Shown: piece by piece, positions 37,130 through 45,746 of the stretch | Numbering within the stretch: position 1 is the first letter of the stretch | How the letters are laid out: each line of letters starts with the position of its first letter | Translations under genes and position numbers: made by a program | The notes under the pieces: generated by a model | What the model was told of the DNA's origin: nothing | Seen by the model: only the letters and a program-made list of their open reading frames with translations | The model's database searches: none | NCBI RefSeq assembly: GCF_001578105.1 | Contig: NZ_CP014275.1 | Coordinates: 3,848,501 to 3,912,500, forward strand | Reading direction: 5' to 3' | Source of the DNA: Martelella sp. AD-3 | Lineage (GTDB): Bacteria; Pseudomonadota; Alphaproteobacteria; Rhizobiales; Rhizobiaceae | DNA: 64,000 bases

Positions 37130-37681
37130 ATGGCGGAGAAAACCCCATCCGGCCTCAAGAAGCGGGGGGCATCGCGCCCCCGCTTCGCCTGGCTCTACCG
37201 GCTTTGCCTTGTCGCGGCCGGCGCGGGCGGGCTCGCCGCCTTCGCTGCGGCATTGATGGTCACGCTTTCGGTGCTGATGCGCATTTTCGGCTTCGGCGGC
37301 ATCCGCGGCGATTTCGAAGCGGTTGAACTCGTCTGCGCGGCCTGCGCCTCGCTGTTCCTGCCCTACTGCCAGTTCACGAAGGGCCATGTGATGGTCGATC
37401 TGTTCACCAACTGGCTTCCCGCCGCCGGCCAGCGTCGTCTCGACGGTTTCTGGACCGTTCTCTTCGGGCTCGGCTGGTCGGTCATCTGCTGGCGGCTGAC
37501 CCATGGCCTGGAGACAATCCACGGCTATGGCGACCGCACCATGCTGCTCGGCTTTCCTCTGTGGCTGATCTATCTGCCCGCCGTCGCCGGGACAGGGCTT
37601 TCGGCGCTCGTCGCCTTCATCATCGGCATTGACGATCTGGTCAACGGTCGCGCAAGCAATCCCATGACGGAGGGCGCGTGA
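37130..37681 (+). CDS. TRAP transporter small permease (DctQ)
   Basis: This 183 aa integral membrane protein has four hydrophobic segments: LCLVAAGAGGLAAFAAALMV, ELVCAACASLFLPYCQF, WTVLFGLGWSVICW, and WLIYLPAVAGTGLSALVAF. That is the topology of TRAP small subunits, including the acidic residue in DFEAVELVCA. I use the ATG at 37130; a TTG immediately before it is less likely. It starts 3 nt after the receptor gene and its stop shares a base with the dctM-type start (TGATG), so the subunits are translationally coupled. Confidence 0.9.
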   Translation: MAEKTPSGLKKRGASRPRFAWLYRLCLVAAGAGGLAAFAAALMVTLSVLMRIFGFGGIRGDFEAVELVCAACASLFLPYCQFTKGHVMVDLFTNWLPAAGQRRLDGFWTVLFGLGWSVICWRLTHGLETIHGYGDRTMLLGFPLWLIYLPAVAGTGLSALVAFIIGIDDLVNGRASNPMTEGA

Positions 37682-39003
37682 TGGAACCGATGACCATCGC
37701 GCTCGGCATGATCGTCATCCTGCTGGCGCTGATCTTTCTCAGAATGCCGATCGCGCTTGCCATGGGCGGCGTCGGCGCGGCAGGCTACATCCTGCTCGGC
37801 GGCGCCTCAAGCCTCATCTTCTATCTCGACACTGCCTGGGTCGACAAGTTCATGTCCTATGAGCTGGCGATCGTGCCGCTCTTCATCCTGATGGGTCACA
37901 TCGCCACCCGCAGCGGCATTTCCGCGAAACTCTTCGGCGCTTCGAATGCCTGGATCGGGCATTTTCGCGGGGGGCTCGCCATGGCGGCCGTTGCCGGCTG
38001 CGCCATGTTCGGCTCGATCTCGGGCTCCTCGCTCGCCACCGCCTCGACCATGGCCCGGGTGGCGCTGCCGGAAATGCGCAAGCACGGCTATTCCGGCGCT
38101 CTGTCTGCCGGCTCGCTGGCCGCCGGCGGCACGCTCGGCATCCTCATTCCGCCCTCGGTAGTGCTGATCATCTATGCGCTTCTGACCGAGCAGAACATCG
38201 TCAAGCTGTTCTTGGCGGCAACCATTCCGGCGACGCTCGCCGTCATCGGTTTCTTCATCGCGATTGCGGTCTTCGTCCGGCTCTTCCCCGAGCAGGGACC
38301 GAACCACGACCCCGTGCCCTATCGCGAGCGTTTCCGCGCCGTCCTCGGCATCTGGCACATCGTCGGCATCTTCGTCGTCGTGCTCGGCGGCATCTATGGC
38401 GGCTTCTTCACGCCCGCCGAGGGCGCATCGGTGGGTGTGGTGCTGACATTGCTGGTTGGCGTCCTGACGGGAGGCCTCACAGTCCGCGACCTGATCGGTT
38501 CGCTGATCGACACCGCCGCCGCCTCGGCAATGATCTTCGCCATCGTCTTCGGCGCGGACATCTTCAACGTGGCGCTGGCGCTGAGCCGCATGCCGACGGA
38601 CATCGCCGCATGGTTCGCGCAGTCGGGCCTGCCGCCGATGACGGTGATGCTGGCGATCGTGCTCTTCTACCTCGTCATGGGCTGCGTGATGGACAGCCTG
38701 TCAATGATCCTGCTGACCGTGCCGGTCTTCTTTCCGACGGTCATGGCGCTTGACTTCGGCCTGACGCCCGAGCACACGGCGCTGTGGTTCGGCATCATCA
38801 CGCTTGTGGTGGTCGAGGTGGGGATGATCACGCCGCCGGTCGGCATGAACCTCTTCGTCATCTCGTCCATGGCGAAACACATACCGCTGAAGACCATCTT
38901 CGGCGGCACCATACCCTTCATCCTGTCGGAGCTGTTGCGGATCATCCTGCTGATCGCATTTCCGGCGCTCAGCTTCTGGCTCGTGGACATCGTCGCGGGC
39001 TGA
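37681..39003 (+). CDS. TRAP transporter large permease (DctM)
   Basis: This is the 440 aa transport channel subunit with about twelve hydrophobic segments. Typical DctM sequence is visible: FLRMPIALAMGGVGAAGYI, ATRSGISAKLFGASNAWIG, GSISGSSLATASTMARVALP, GSLAAGGTLGILIPPS, GGFFTPAEGASVGV, MGCVMDSLSMILLTVPVFFP and GMITPPVGMNLFVISSMA. The GSISGSSxA and ILIPPS elements contribute to the cation and substrate path in this family. It starts at the ATG that overlaps the dctQ-type stop. With its partners it should import the aromatic substrate of the surrounding operon. Confidence 0.93.
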   Translation: MEPMTIALGMIVILLALIFLRMPIALAMGGVGAAGYILLGGASSLIFYLDTAWVDKFMSYELAIVPLFILMGHIATRSGISAKLFGASNAWIGHFRGGLAMAAVAGCAMFGSISGSSLATASTMARVALPEMRKHGYSGALSAGSLAAGGTLGILIPPSVVLIIYALLTEQNIVKLFLAATIPATLAVIGFFIAIAVFVRLFPEQGPNHDPVPYRERFRAVLGIWHIVGIFVVVLGGIYGGFFTPAEGASVGVVLTLLVGVLTGGLTVRDLIGSLIDTAAASAMIFAIVFGADIFNVALALSRMPTDIAAWFAQSGLPPMTVMLAIVLFYLVMGCVMDSLSMILLTVPVFFPTVMALDFGLTPEHTALWFGIITLVVVEVGMITPPVGMNLFVISSMAKHIPLKTIFGGTIPFILSELLRIILLIAFPALSFWLVDIVAG

Positions 39004-39015
39004 GAGAGGACAGAC

Positions 39016-39498
39016 ATGGCCAGACCAGAAAAAAACGACCCGGCAGAGGCCGACCGCAACGCGCCGGCCGCGACCGACGACATGCTGCGCGCGTTCATAG
39101 GCTACAACATGAAGCGGAGCTTCATCGTTGTCCGCGAGGACCTGCATCGCGTGCTGGAGCCGCTCGGCCTCAAGGTCGCGACCTTTTCGGCGCTCTCGGT
39201 CGTCGTCGAGAACCCGGATATCTCACAGTCTCAACTTGCCCAGGTGCTGAAGCTGGAGCGCTCGGGCATGGTGGTGCTGGTCGATTCACTGGAAGGCGAC
39301 GACCTGATTTCGCGCAACCGCGTGCCCGGCGACAGGCGCACCTATGCGCTGCGCGCCACGCCGAAGGGTCGTCGGTTATGGGAGAAGGCCCGCGCCGTGG
39401 CGACCGCGCATGAGGCCGCGCTGTTCGGCCCCGTCCTGGATGAGAAAGAGCGCGCGCTCCTCCTGAGCCTGCTCCAGCGGGTGAGCCGCGCGCTTTGA
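39016..39498 (+). CDS. MarR family regulator (CouR/HcaR-like)
   Basis: This 160 aa winged-helix regulator starts behind AGAGAGGACAGAC. The recognition region is SQSQLAQVLKLERSGMVVLV and the wing contains RVPGDRRTYALRATPKG, both standard for MarR proteins. In related hydroxycinnamate loci a MarR repressor (CouR in Rhodopseudomonas, HcaR in Agrobacterium) is released by the hydroxycinnamoyl-CoA intermediate; position and size make the same role likely here. It is embedded in the operon between the transporter and the CoA ligase, so it may be autoregulated. Its operator was not identified with confidence; the AT-rich pobA/SDR intergenic region is the best candidate. Confidence 0.85.
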   Translation: MARPEKNDPAEADRNAPAATDDMLRAFIGYNMKRSFIVVREDLHRVLEPLGLKVATFSALSVVVENPDISQSQLAQVLKLERSGMVVLVDSLEGDDLISRNRVPGDRRTYALRATPKGRRLWEKARAVATAHEAALFGPVLDEKERALLLSLLQRVSRAL

Positions 39499-39601
39499 AG
39501 AAGCGCGAAGGGTCGGAGGAGGCCTTTCGCCGTCAGCGAACATATCGAGAGGAGAGGAGGTCCGCGGCTTTGTCTGCCGGAAACCCTCGGGAGGATGAGA
39601 C

Positions 39602-41419
39602 ATGGAAGCTAGCGCAAAGGACCTGACGCTGGTCGCGCATTCAGTGCACATCGAAACACGCGGCGACGGCACGCTGCTGGCCACATCCAACGTGGCGCTT
39701 GACCCGGTTGTCCGCCATACCGGCGAATGGCTGGAGACATGGGCGCGGGACGCGCCAGACCGCACCTTCCTCGCCGAAAGGTCGGGCGACGGCTGGCGCG
39801 AGCATGGCTACCAGGACGTGCTGGAGATGGTTCGCGCGCTTGCCGCGGGCCTTATTGCGCGCGGCTTCGGGTCGGAACGGCCGATCCTGATCATGTCCGG
39901 CAACGGCGTCGATCACGCGCTCCTGTCGTTTGCCGCTCAATATGCCGGCATTCCGACGGCCCCGCTTGCCGAACAATATTCTCTGATCGAGGAAGCCCAC
40001 GGCCGGCTCGCCTATGCGATCGCCAAGATCAACCCGGCGCTCGCCTTCGTCGATGACGCCGGCAAGTTCGCTGCCGCCCTTTCGCGGCCGGAGTTCGATC
40101 ATATTCCCGTGGTCGCGGTAAGGACCGAAGGCGCGCCGCGCCCCGTGATTGCCTTCTCCGACCTGATGCGGGGCGATCCGGCGGTCGATCTGGAAGCCGC
40201 CCATGCCAGGGTCGGGCCCGACACGCTGGCGAAACTGCTTTTCACCTCCGGATCGACCTCCAACCCCAAGGCGGTGATGACGACCCAGCGGATGATGTGT
40301 GCCAATCAGAGCCAGATGGCCTCGGTCCTGCCTTTCCTGAAGGAGCGTCCGCCGGTCATCTGCGACTGGTTGCCGTGGAACCACGTCTTCGGCGGCTCGC
40401 ACAATGTCAACATGATGCTCGCCCATGGCGGCAGCCTCTATATCGACCACGGCAAGCCGACGGCGCGCGACATTGGCACGAGCATCGAGAACATCAAGAT
40501 GCATCCGGGCAATCTCGCCTTCAACGTGCCGGTCGGCTTTTCCATGCTGGTCCACGCCATGGAGAAGGACCTTCACCTGCGCGAAGCCTTCTTCAGCGAC
40601 CTCGACATGCTGTTTTACGCCGGCGCCTCGCTGCCGCAGGACATCTGGACGCGGCTTGAAGACATGGCGATGGAGGTGCAGGGCCGCCTGCCGCTGATGA
40701 TCGCCTCCTGGGGCATGACGGAGACTGCGCCTGCAACCATCATGCTGCACGAGCAGATCGGCCGTTCCGGGGTGGTCGGTGTGCCGCTTCCCGGAACCGA
40801 AGTCAAACTGATACCCGACGCGGAAATGCGCTGCGAACTCCGAGTCAAGGGCATCAACGTCATGCCCGGTTATTTCGGCGACCCTGAGAAGACCACCGAA
40901 AGCTTCGATGAGGAAGGTTTCCTCATCACCGGCGACGCGCTGCGCTTCGTCGACCCCGACGATTACGACCGGGGACTTTATTTCGATGGCCGCGTCTCCG
41001 AGGATTTCAAGCTGATGACGGGCACCTGGGTGCAGGCCGGAAAGCTTCGCCTGGAAGCGCTGGAAGCGCTGAAGGGCCAGGTGCGCGACGTCGTCGTCTG
41101 CGGCCACGACCGCGGCGAGATCGGTCTTTTCATCTTTCCCAATCCCGATGCCGTGCACGACGGCAACACATCGGAGGGCGCGGTCATCGACGCGCATCTG
41201 CAGGCGGCGATCCACTGGGAGCTTCGGCTTCTGGCGCGCAAGGCCACGGGTTCGGCCCGGCGCATCGCCCGCGCCATCATTCTCGCCGAGCCGCCGAGCC
41301 TGAAGGACGGCGAAGTCACTGACAAGGGCTCGCTCAACACGCGCAAGATCATCACCCGCCGTGCGGAACTTCTCGAACGGCTCTATGATAACCAGGACCC
41401 GGCCCTGATCCGGGTCTGA
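39602..41419 (+). CDS. fcs: feruloyl/p-coumaroyl-CoA synthetase
   Basis: This ANL-superfamily acyl-CoA ligase (605 aa) activates hydroxycinnamic acids with ATP and CoA. The P-loop LLFTSGSTSNPKAVM, the WGMTETAPA A5-type motif, the GDALRFVDPDD A7-type motif and a Lys in the C-terminal KGSLNTRKI are visible. The long N-terminus, the CDWLPWNHVFGG segment, and C-terminal SARRIARAIIL with DGEVTDKGSLN are characteristic of the feruloyl-CoA synthase clade rather than plant-type 4CL. It starts behind GGGAGGATGAGAC, 103 nt after the MarR gene, and leads into the amidohydrolase gene after 11 nt. It supplies the first step of the pathway encoded around it. Confidence 0.92.
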   Translation: MEASAKDLTLVAHSVHIETRGDGTLLATSNVALDPVVRHTGEWLETWARDAPDRTFLAERSGDGWREHGYQDVLEMVRALAAGLIARGFGSERPILIMSGNGVDHALLSFAAQYAGIPTAPLAEQYSLIEEAHGRLAYAIAKINPALAFVDDAGKFAAALSRPEFDHIPVVAVRTEGAPRPVIAFSDLMRGDPAVDLEAAHARVGPDTLAKLLFTSGSTSNPKAVMTTQRMMCANQSQMASVLPFLKERPPVICDWLPWNHVFGGSHNVNMMLAHGGSLYIDHGKPTARDIGTSIENIKMHPGNLAFNVPVGFSMLVHAMEKDLHLREAFFSDLDMLFYAGASLPQDIWTRLEDMAMEVQGRLPLMIASWGMTETAPATIMLHEQIGRSGVVGVPLPGTEVKLIPDAEMRCELRVKGINVMPGYFGDPEKTTESFDEEGFLITGDALRFVDPDDYDRGLYFDGRVSEDFKLMTGTWVQAGKLRLEALEALKGQVRDVVVCGHDRGEIGLFIFPNPDAVHDGNTSEGAVIDAHLQAAIHWELRLLARKATGSARRIARAIILAEPPSLKDGEVTDKGSLNTRKIITRRAELLERLYDNQDPALIRV

Positions 41420-41430
41420 AGGACAAAGAC

Positions 41431-42306
41431 ATGGTTGATTTCTCCAAGGTTCGCGCCATCGATTTCCATACCCACGCCGAGGAAAGCTGCGGCTGCCACG
41501 CCGATGACGGCTATGACGATCTGCAGTCGGCGATGGCGAAATACTTCAATGCGCCCTGGTCCCATCCGCCGACCATTCCGGAAACGGCGGCGCATTATCG
41601 CAAGATGAACATCGCGGCCGTGATCTTCCCCGTCGATGCCGAGCGCGAGACCGGCTACCGCCGCTACAACAATTACGAGGTGGCCGAGGCCTGCGCCAAG
41701 GAAAGCGATATCCTGATCCCCTTCGCCTCGATCGACCCGGCCAAGGGCAAGCTCGGCGCGCGCGAGGCGCGTGATCTGGTGGAAAACCACGGCGTCCAGG
41801 GCTTCAAGTTTCATCCGACCATGCAGGGCTTTTATCCGAACGACCGGATGGCCTATCCGCTCTATGAGGCGATCGCCGAGACCGGCAAGCCCTCGTTGTT
41901 TCACACCGGCCAGACCGGCGTCGGCTCCGGCATGAAAGGCGGCAACGGCATGCGGCTGAAATATTCCGATCCGATGTATATCGACGATGTCGCCGTCGAC
42001 TTTCCGGACATGCCCATCATTCTCGCCCACCCCTCCTTCCCCTGGCAGGAGGAGAGCCTGTCGGTCGCTCAGCACAAGCCGAATGTCTATATTGATCTCT
42101 CCGGCTGGAGCCCGAAATATTTCCCGGAAATCCTGGTGCGCTACGCCAATACCTTGCTAAAAAAGAAGATGCTGTTCGGATCGGACTGGCCGATGATCGC
42201 GCCGGAAAAATGGCTCGACGCCTTCGACAAGGCTGCATTCCGCGACGAGGTGCGGCCGCTGATCCTGAAGGAAAACGCCATGCGGCTTCTGGGCGTGGAG
42301 GCCTGA
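41431..42306 (+). CDS. CouO-like amidohydrolase, 4-hydroxyphenyl-beta-ketoacyl-CoA hydrolase
   Basis: This 291 aa protein of the amidohydrolase superfamily (amidohydro-rel 2 family) has the metal motif DFHTH (His13, His15), later His in FKFHPTMQGFYP, LFHTGQTG and LAHPSFPW, and Asp in LFGSDWPM. In Rhodococcus jostii (CouO) and Agrobacterium fabrum, a member of this family hydrolyses the beta-keto CoA ester of hydroxycinnamates in a retro-Claisen step to an aromatic acid and acetyl-CoA. Placement directly after the CoA synthetase supports the same function. A decarboxylase of the same fold is an alternative. An unusual Cys pair (ESCGCH) follows the HxH motif. Confidence 0.85.
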   Translation: MVDFSKVRAIDFHTHAEESCGCHADDGYDDLQSAMAKYFNAPWSHPPTIPETAAHYRKMNIAAVIFPVDAERETGYRRYNNYEVAEACAKESDILIPFASIDPAKGKLGAREARDLVENHGVQGFKFHPTMQGFYPNDRMAYPLYEAIAETGKPSLFHTGQTGVGSGMKGGNGMRLKYSDPMYIDDVAVDFPDMPIILAHPSFPWQEESLSVAQHKPNVYIDLSGWSPKYFPEILVRYANTLLKKKMLFGSDWPMIAPEKWLDAFDKAAFRDEVRPLILKENAMRLLGVEA

Positions 42307-42307
42307 G

Positions 42308-43864
42308 ATGATCCCGTTTTCTGCTCCCGTTGATGATATCCTTTTCTCGCTGCGTGATGTCGCCCGCGCCGACCGTCTGCCCGAATGGGACGACGCGCTC
42401 GCCGGCGAGATCATCGTCCATTTTGCCGATTTTGCCCAAGGCGTGATCGCCCCGATCAACGCAACGGGCGATGCCGAGGGCTGCCGTCTGGAAGACGGCC
42501 GGGTGAAGATGCCGGAAGGCTTTGCCGATGCCTTTCGCCAGTTGGCAGACGGTGGCTGGCAGGGTCTCACAGCGCCCGAGGATTTCGGCGGCATGGGCCT
42601 TTCGCCGGTCATCGCATCCGCCGTTTCGGAGATTTTCTCCGGCGCCAACCACGCATTGCAGATGGTCTCGAGCCTCGTGCCGGCGGCCGTCGAGACGCTG
42701 TTGCGTTTCGGCACCGAGAAGCAGCAACAGGACTGGATCCCGTCGCTGATTGCGGGAGAGACGCTGTCGACCATGTGCCTGACCGAGCCCGGCGCCGGCT
42801 CCGATCTCGGCCGCATCCGCACCACGGGCCGCAGGGATGGGCAAGACTGGAGGCTGAACGGCGAGAAGATATTCATCTCCGGCGGCGATCAGGACATCTC
42901 CGACAACATCCTGCATCTTGTGCTTGCCCGCACGGGCGCGGCCGAGGACGGGGTGAAGGGCCTGTCGCTGTTCCTGTGCGACAAACAAGGCGCCGGCGAC
43001 GCAATCAAGATCACCCGGATCGAGGAGAAGCTCGGTCTCCACGCCTCGCCCACCTGCCAGATGGCGTTCGACGACACGCCGGCCGAACTGATCGGCGTCG
43101 AGGGCGAGGGCCTGAAGGCGATGTTCACGGTGATGAACCATGCGCGCATCGACGTTTCGCTGCAGGGCGTTGCCCATGCCGCGCGCGCATCCGCGATTGC
43201 AACGGCCTATGCCGGCGAACGCCAACAGGGCCGCAAACCCGATGGCAGCCCGGCCATGCTCTCGGACCATGCCGATGTGCGACGGATGCTCGACGAACAA
43301 AGGGCGTTGACGCTCGGAAGCCGCGCCATGTGCCATGTGGCGCTGGTGGAAATGGCGCTTGGAGAACGCCCGGCACTGGTCGATTTTCTCACCCCCGTCT
43401 GCAAGCTGTTTTCGTCCGAGGCCGGCATCCGCGCCGCCGATCTCGGCATCCAGGTGCTCGGCGGCTATGGCTATCTCACCGAATACGGCCTGTCGCAGGT
43501 CTGGCGCGATGCGCGCATCACCGCCATCTATGAAGGCGCAAACGGCATCCACGCGCTGACGATGGCAACGCGGGGCTTGCGCTTTGCCGGCGGCGCGGGG
43601 GCCGACGCCTTTGCCGCCTTGATCTGTGAGCTCGCCGGCGACGAGACGGAGGTGATCGCACTTCTGTCCGCCTGGCAGGACTGGCGCGCGCGACTTGTCG
43701 CCGCCGATGATCCGTCGCAGGAGGCCCATGACTTTGCCGTGCTGACCGCGAACCTCTTCTACAGGGCCGTCTGGTGCCGCATCGCCGCCGCCGCTGCCGA
43801 GGATGCCGCCGTGACCGCACTGAAACGCCACGTCCTGGAAGCGCCCCTGCCCGTCCGGCTCTAG
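42308..43864 (+). CDS. acyl-CoA dehydrogenase, putative dihydrohydroxycinnamoyl-CoA
   Basis: This FAD-dependent dehydrogenase (518 aa) introduces the alpha,beta double bond into a CoA ester. It shows MCLTEPGAGSDLG, LNGEKIFISGGD, MNHARIDVSLQG and the C-terminal YEGANGIHAL, whose Glu is the expected catalytic base. The length exceeds the usual 380-400 aa and suits the larger DmdC or AcdA-like subgroup with an extra N-terminal helical domain and C-terminal extension. It follows the amidohydrolase after 1 nt and ends the operon. Its likely role is to oxidise dihydro (phenylpropanoid) forms such as phloretyl-CoA to coumaroyl-CoA, which would widen the substrate range; this is inferred from position. 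Confidence 0.85.
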   Translation: MIPFSAPVDDILFSLRDVARADRLPEWDDALAGEIIVHFADFAQGVIAPINATGDAEGCRLEDGRVKMPEGFADAFRQLADGGWQGLTAPEDFGGMGLSPVIASAVSEIFSGANHALQMVSSLVPAAVETLLRFGTEKQQQDWIPSLIAGETLSTMCLTEPGAGSDLGRIRTTGRRDGQDWRLNGEKIFISGGDQDISDNILHLVLARTGAAEDGVKGLSLFLCDKQGAGDAIKITRIEEKLGLHASPTCQMAFDDTPAELIGVEGEGLKAMFTVMNHARIDVSLQGVAHAARASAIATAYAGERQQGRKPDGSPAMLSDHADVRRMLDEQRALTLGSRAMCHVALVEMALGERPALVDFLTPVCKLFSSEAGIRAADLGIQVLGGYGYLTEYGLSQVWRDARITAIYEGANGIHALTMATRGLRFAGGAGADAFAALICELAGDETEVIALLSAWQDWRARLVAADDPSQEAHDFAVLTANLFYRAVWCRIAAAAAEDAAVTALKRHVLEAPLPVRL

Positions 43865-43896
43865 CTTTCCGACGCTTGCCGGCAACGGTTGCACAA

Positions 43897-43927
43897 TGCA
43901 CAATGCGTCGACTGTTCGCATTGTGCA
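43897..43927 (+). promoter_or_regulatory. IclR operator candidate
   Basis: TGCACAATGCG and CGCATTGTGCA form a perfect 11 bp inverted repeat with a 9-base spacer, 13 nt before the IclR-type ATG. An extra half site directly to the left gives a GCACAAT direct repeat, so three half sites are present. Position over the start region suggests autorepression. Confidence 0.65.
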
Positions 43928-43940
43928 CACAGGACCGACC

Positions 43941-44696
43941 ATGGACAGGCCGACCGATACCATTGCCTCCTTCGCCAAGGGCCTGCGCGTCATAACCTGT
44001 TTCGGCGCGGAAACGCCCCGGCTTTCCATCGCCGAGGTATCGGCGGCAACCGGACTTGACCGGGCCACTGCGCGGCGTTGCCTGCTGACGCTGCATGCCG
44101 AGGGCTATGCGAGTTATGACGGCAAGTATTTCGCGCTGACGCCGCAGGCCCTGAGGCTCGGCATGAGCGCGCTTAACGCACTGCCGCTGCCGCAACGGGT
44201 CCAGCCCTGGCTCGACCAGTTGTCCGAGCGGATCGGCCAGTCCTGCTCGGTTGCCATTCTCGACGGCACCGAGATCGTCTATATCGCGCGCGCAGCCCAG
44301 CGGCGGGTGATGTCTATCGGACTGATGCCCGGTTCCAGACTGCCCGCTCACTGCACCTCCATGGGACGCGTCCTGCTGGCGGCCCTTCCCGAGGCGGAGG
44401 CGCGGGCGCGGATCGAAAGCGCGGATCTTTCGCCGCGCACGCCGGCGAGCCTCTCCTCGCCCGACGAGATCATGGAGCGGATCGCCGCGGCGCGGCACGA
44501 CGGCTTCGCCCTCATTGATCAGGAAGTGGAGACCGGCCTGCGCTCGATCGCCGTTCCCATCATCGACGGGCGCGGCCAGACGCTCGCCGCGCTCAACACC
44601 GGCATGGCGGTGACCGCCGAGCCGGCTGAAACGCTGGTCGAGACCTATCTTCCGCAGCTATTGAAAATGCAGCAGAACCTCAGCCGCATTGTCTGA
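43941..44696 (+). CDS. IclR family transcriptional regulator (PcaR-like)
   Basis: This 251 aa regulator has an N-terminal winged helix (LSIAEVSAATGLDRATARRCLLTL) and the C-terminal IclR effector domain (SCSVAILDGTEIVYIARA, LPAHCTSMGRVLLAALPE, GFALIDQEVETGLRSIAVPI). I start it at MDRPTDTIASF after AGGACCGACC; a 15-codon extension upstream would overlap the operator repeat. PcaR, PcaU and PobR-type regulators of the protocatechuate pathway belong to this family and bind beta-ketoadipate or aromatic acids, so control of pcaIJF or the adjacent operon is plausible. pcaIJF lies 13 kb away, so the target is not certain. It converges on the AraC gene with a 3-base gap. Confidence 0.85.
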   Translation: MDRPTDTIASFAKGLRVITCFGAETPRLSIAEVSAATGLDRATARRCLLTLHAEGYASYDGKYFALTPQALRLGMSALNALPLPQRVQPWLDQLSERIGQSCSVAILDGTEIVYIARAAQRRVMSIGLMPGSRLPAHCTSMGRVLLAALPEAEARARIESADLSPRTPASLSSPDEIMERIAAARHDGFALIDQEVETGLRSIAVPIIDGRGQTLAALNTGMAVTAEPAETLVETYLPQLLKMQQNLSRIV

Positions 44697-44699
44697 CGC

Positions 44700-45560
44700 T
44701 CAATCCGCCGCAGTGGAAAACCGCTCGCGATAGTCGCTCGGCGTCACCCCCTTCAACACCCTGAACCGGCGCGAGAAATAGGAGGGATCGCGATAGCCGA
44801 GCCTGTAGCCGATCTCGGCTACGGGCTCGCGCGTGAAGGCGAGCAGGCGGCAGGCCTCGGCAAGGACGGCGTTTTCGATGTAATCTGTGGCGCTCTGCCC
44901 GACGGTTTCCCGACAGATGCGGCTCAGATGGCCGGTGGTGATGGACAGCGCGCGGGCATAATCCTTCGGCCGCCAGCGATCGCCGCGATGTTCGGCCATC
45001 AGGGCATCAAGGCGGCGGCGCTGGCGCTCGTAACCCGAGGCGGCCGGATCGCGCGCATCGGCCTGCACTGCGGCGATTGCGGCAAGAAAGGCCTGGGTGA
45101 GCCCGACCAGCACGGCATTGCGATAGGGCCGGGCCGCGCGGAAACAGCCGGTCAGTTCACGCAGAATGCCAAGCGAAACCGCGTCGGCTGCGCCGCAGAA
45201 GGGACGGGCAAAGCGCTCGCCGAGTTCGGCGGAGGATGAGGCGATGCCCGAAAGCACGAAGGCCGGGATGGAAATCACATGCCCGTCCGATCCGCCGGCA
45301 ATGCCGAGCGCGTGCACAACCTGCGGCGCGATATAGTGAAACCGCCCGTCGCCGAGCAGATGCGTCTCCTCATCGATCCGGATCGCCGCCTCGCCGCGAT
45401 GCATGATGAAGACCTGCGCCATCTGCCCGTGACGATGGGCGCCGATATGCCAGTCATGCTGCGGCGCGCGGTCGCGAAAGCGCTCACAATGAACGACATC
45501 CGGAAAGGGCGCCGTCTCTCCGAAAAGGCTGAAAACCGGTATGTCGCGCGTCTTATCCAT
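44700..45560 (-). CDS. AraC family transcriptional regulator (PobR-like)
   Basis: This 286 aa activator has an N-terminal cupin domain (HIGAHRHGQMAQVFIMHRG, RFHYIAPQVVHALG) and a C-terminal double helix-turn-helix (YARALSITTGHLSRICRETV and IGYRLGYRDPSYFSRRFR, followed by GVTPSDYRERF). The arrangement and the HRHGQM/PQVVHAL cupin motifs resemble PobR, the AraC-type activator of pobA in several proteobacteria, which responds to 4-hydroxybenzoate. pobA is in the same region but 10 kb away, so the assignment is an inference. The ribosome site (GGTAGAAAGC) is weak. Confidence 0.8.
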   Translation of the reverse strand: MDKTRDIPVFSLFGETAPFPDVVHCERFRDRAPQHDWHIGAHRHGQMAQVFIMHRGEAAIRIDEETHLLGDGRFHYIAPQVVHALGIAGGSDGHVISIPAFVLSGIASSSAELGERFARPFCGAADAVSLGILRELTGCFRAARPYRNAVLVGLTQAFLAAIAAVQADARDPAASGYERQRRRLDALMAEHRGDRWRPKDYARALSITTGHLSRICRETVGQSATDYIENAVLAEACRLLAFTREPVAEIGYRLGYRDPSYFSRRFRVLKGVTPSDYRERFSTAAD

Positions 45561-45746
45561 GCACGCTTTCTACCAGTTTTCAGCGCGCCCGTCGCCCCTC
45601 GCCTCGTCAACCGGCCGCAACGAAGCGCGGCAGACATCAGATGCCCGGGCAACTCAAAGCACCGGCGGCGGCAAGGATTTGTCCTGGCGCATTTTCGCGG
45701 ACGCCGGACGTTTCCATCCGACTGCGAACGAGCCTAGCGCGTCGGC

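Noticed and set aside
42017..44068. A 683-codon minus-strand frame opposite the acyl-CoA dehydrogenase
   Set aside because: It is antisense to a gene with full family motifs and has no recognisable domain. It is a by-product of high G+C.
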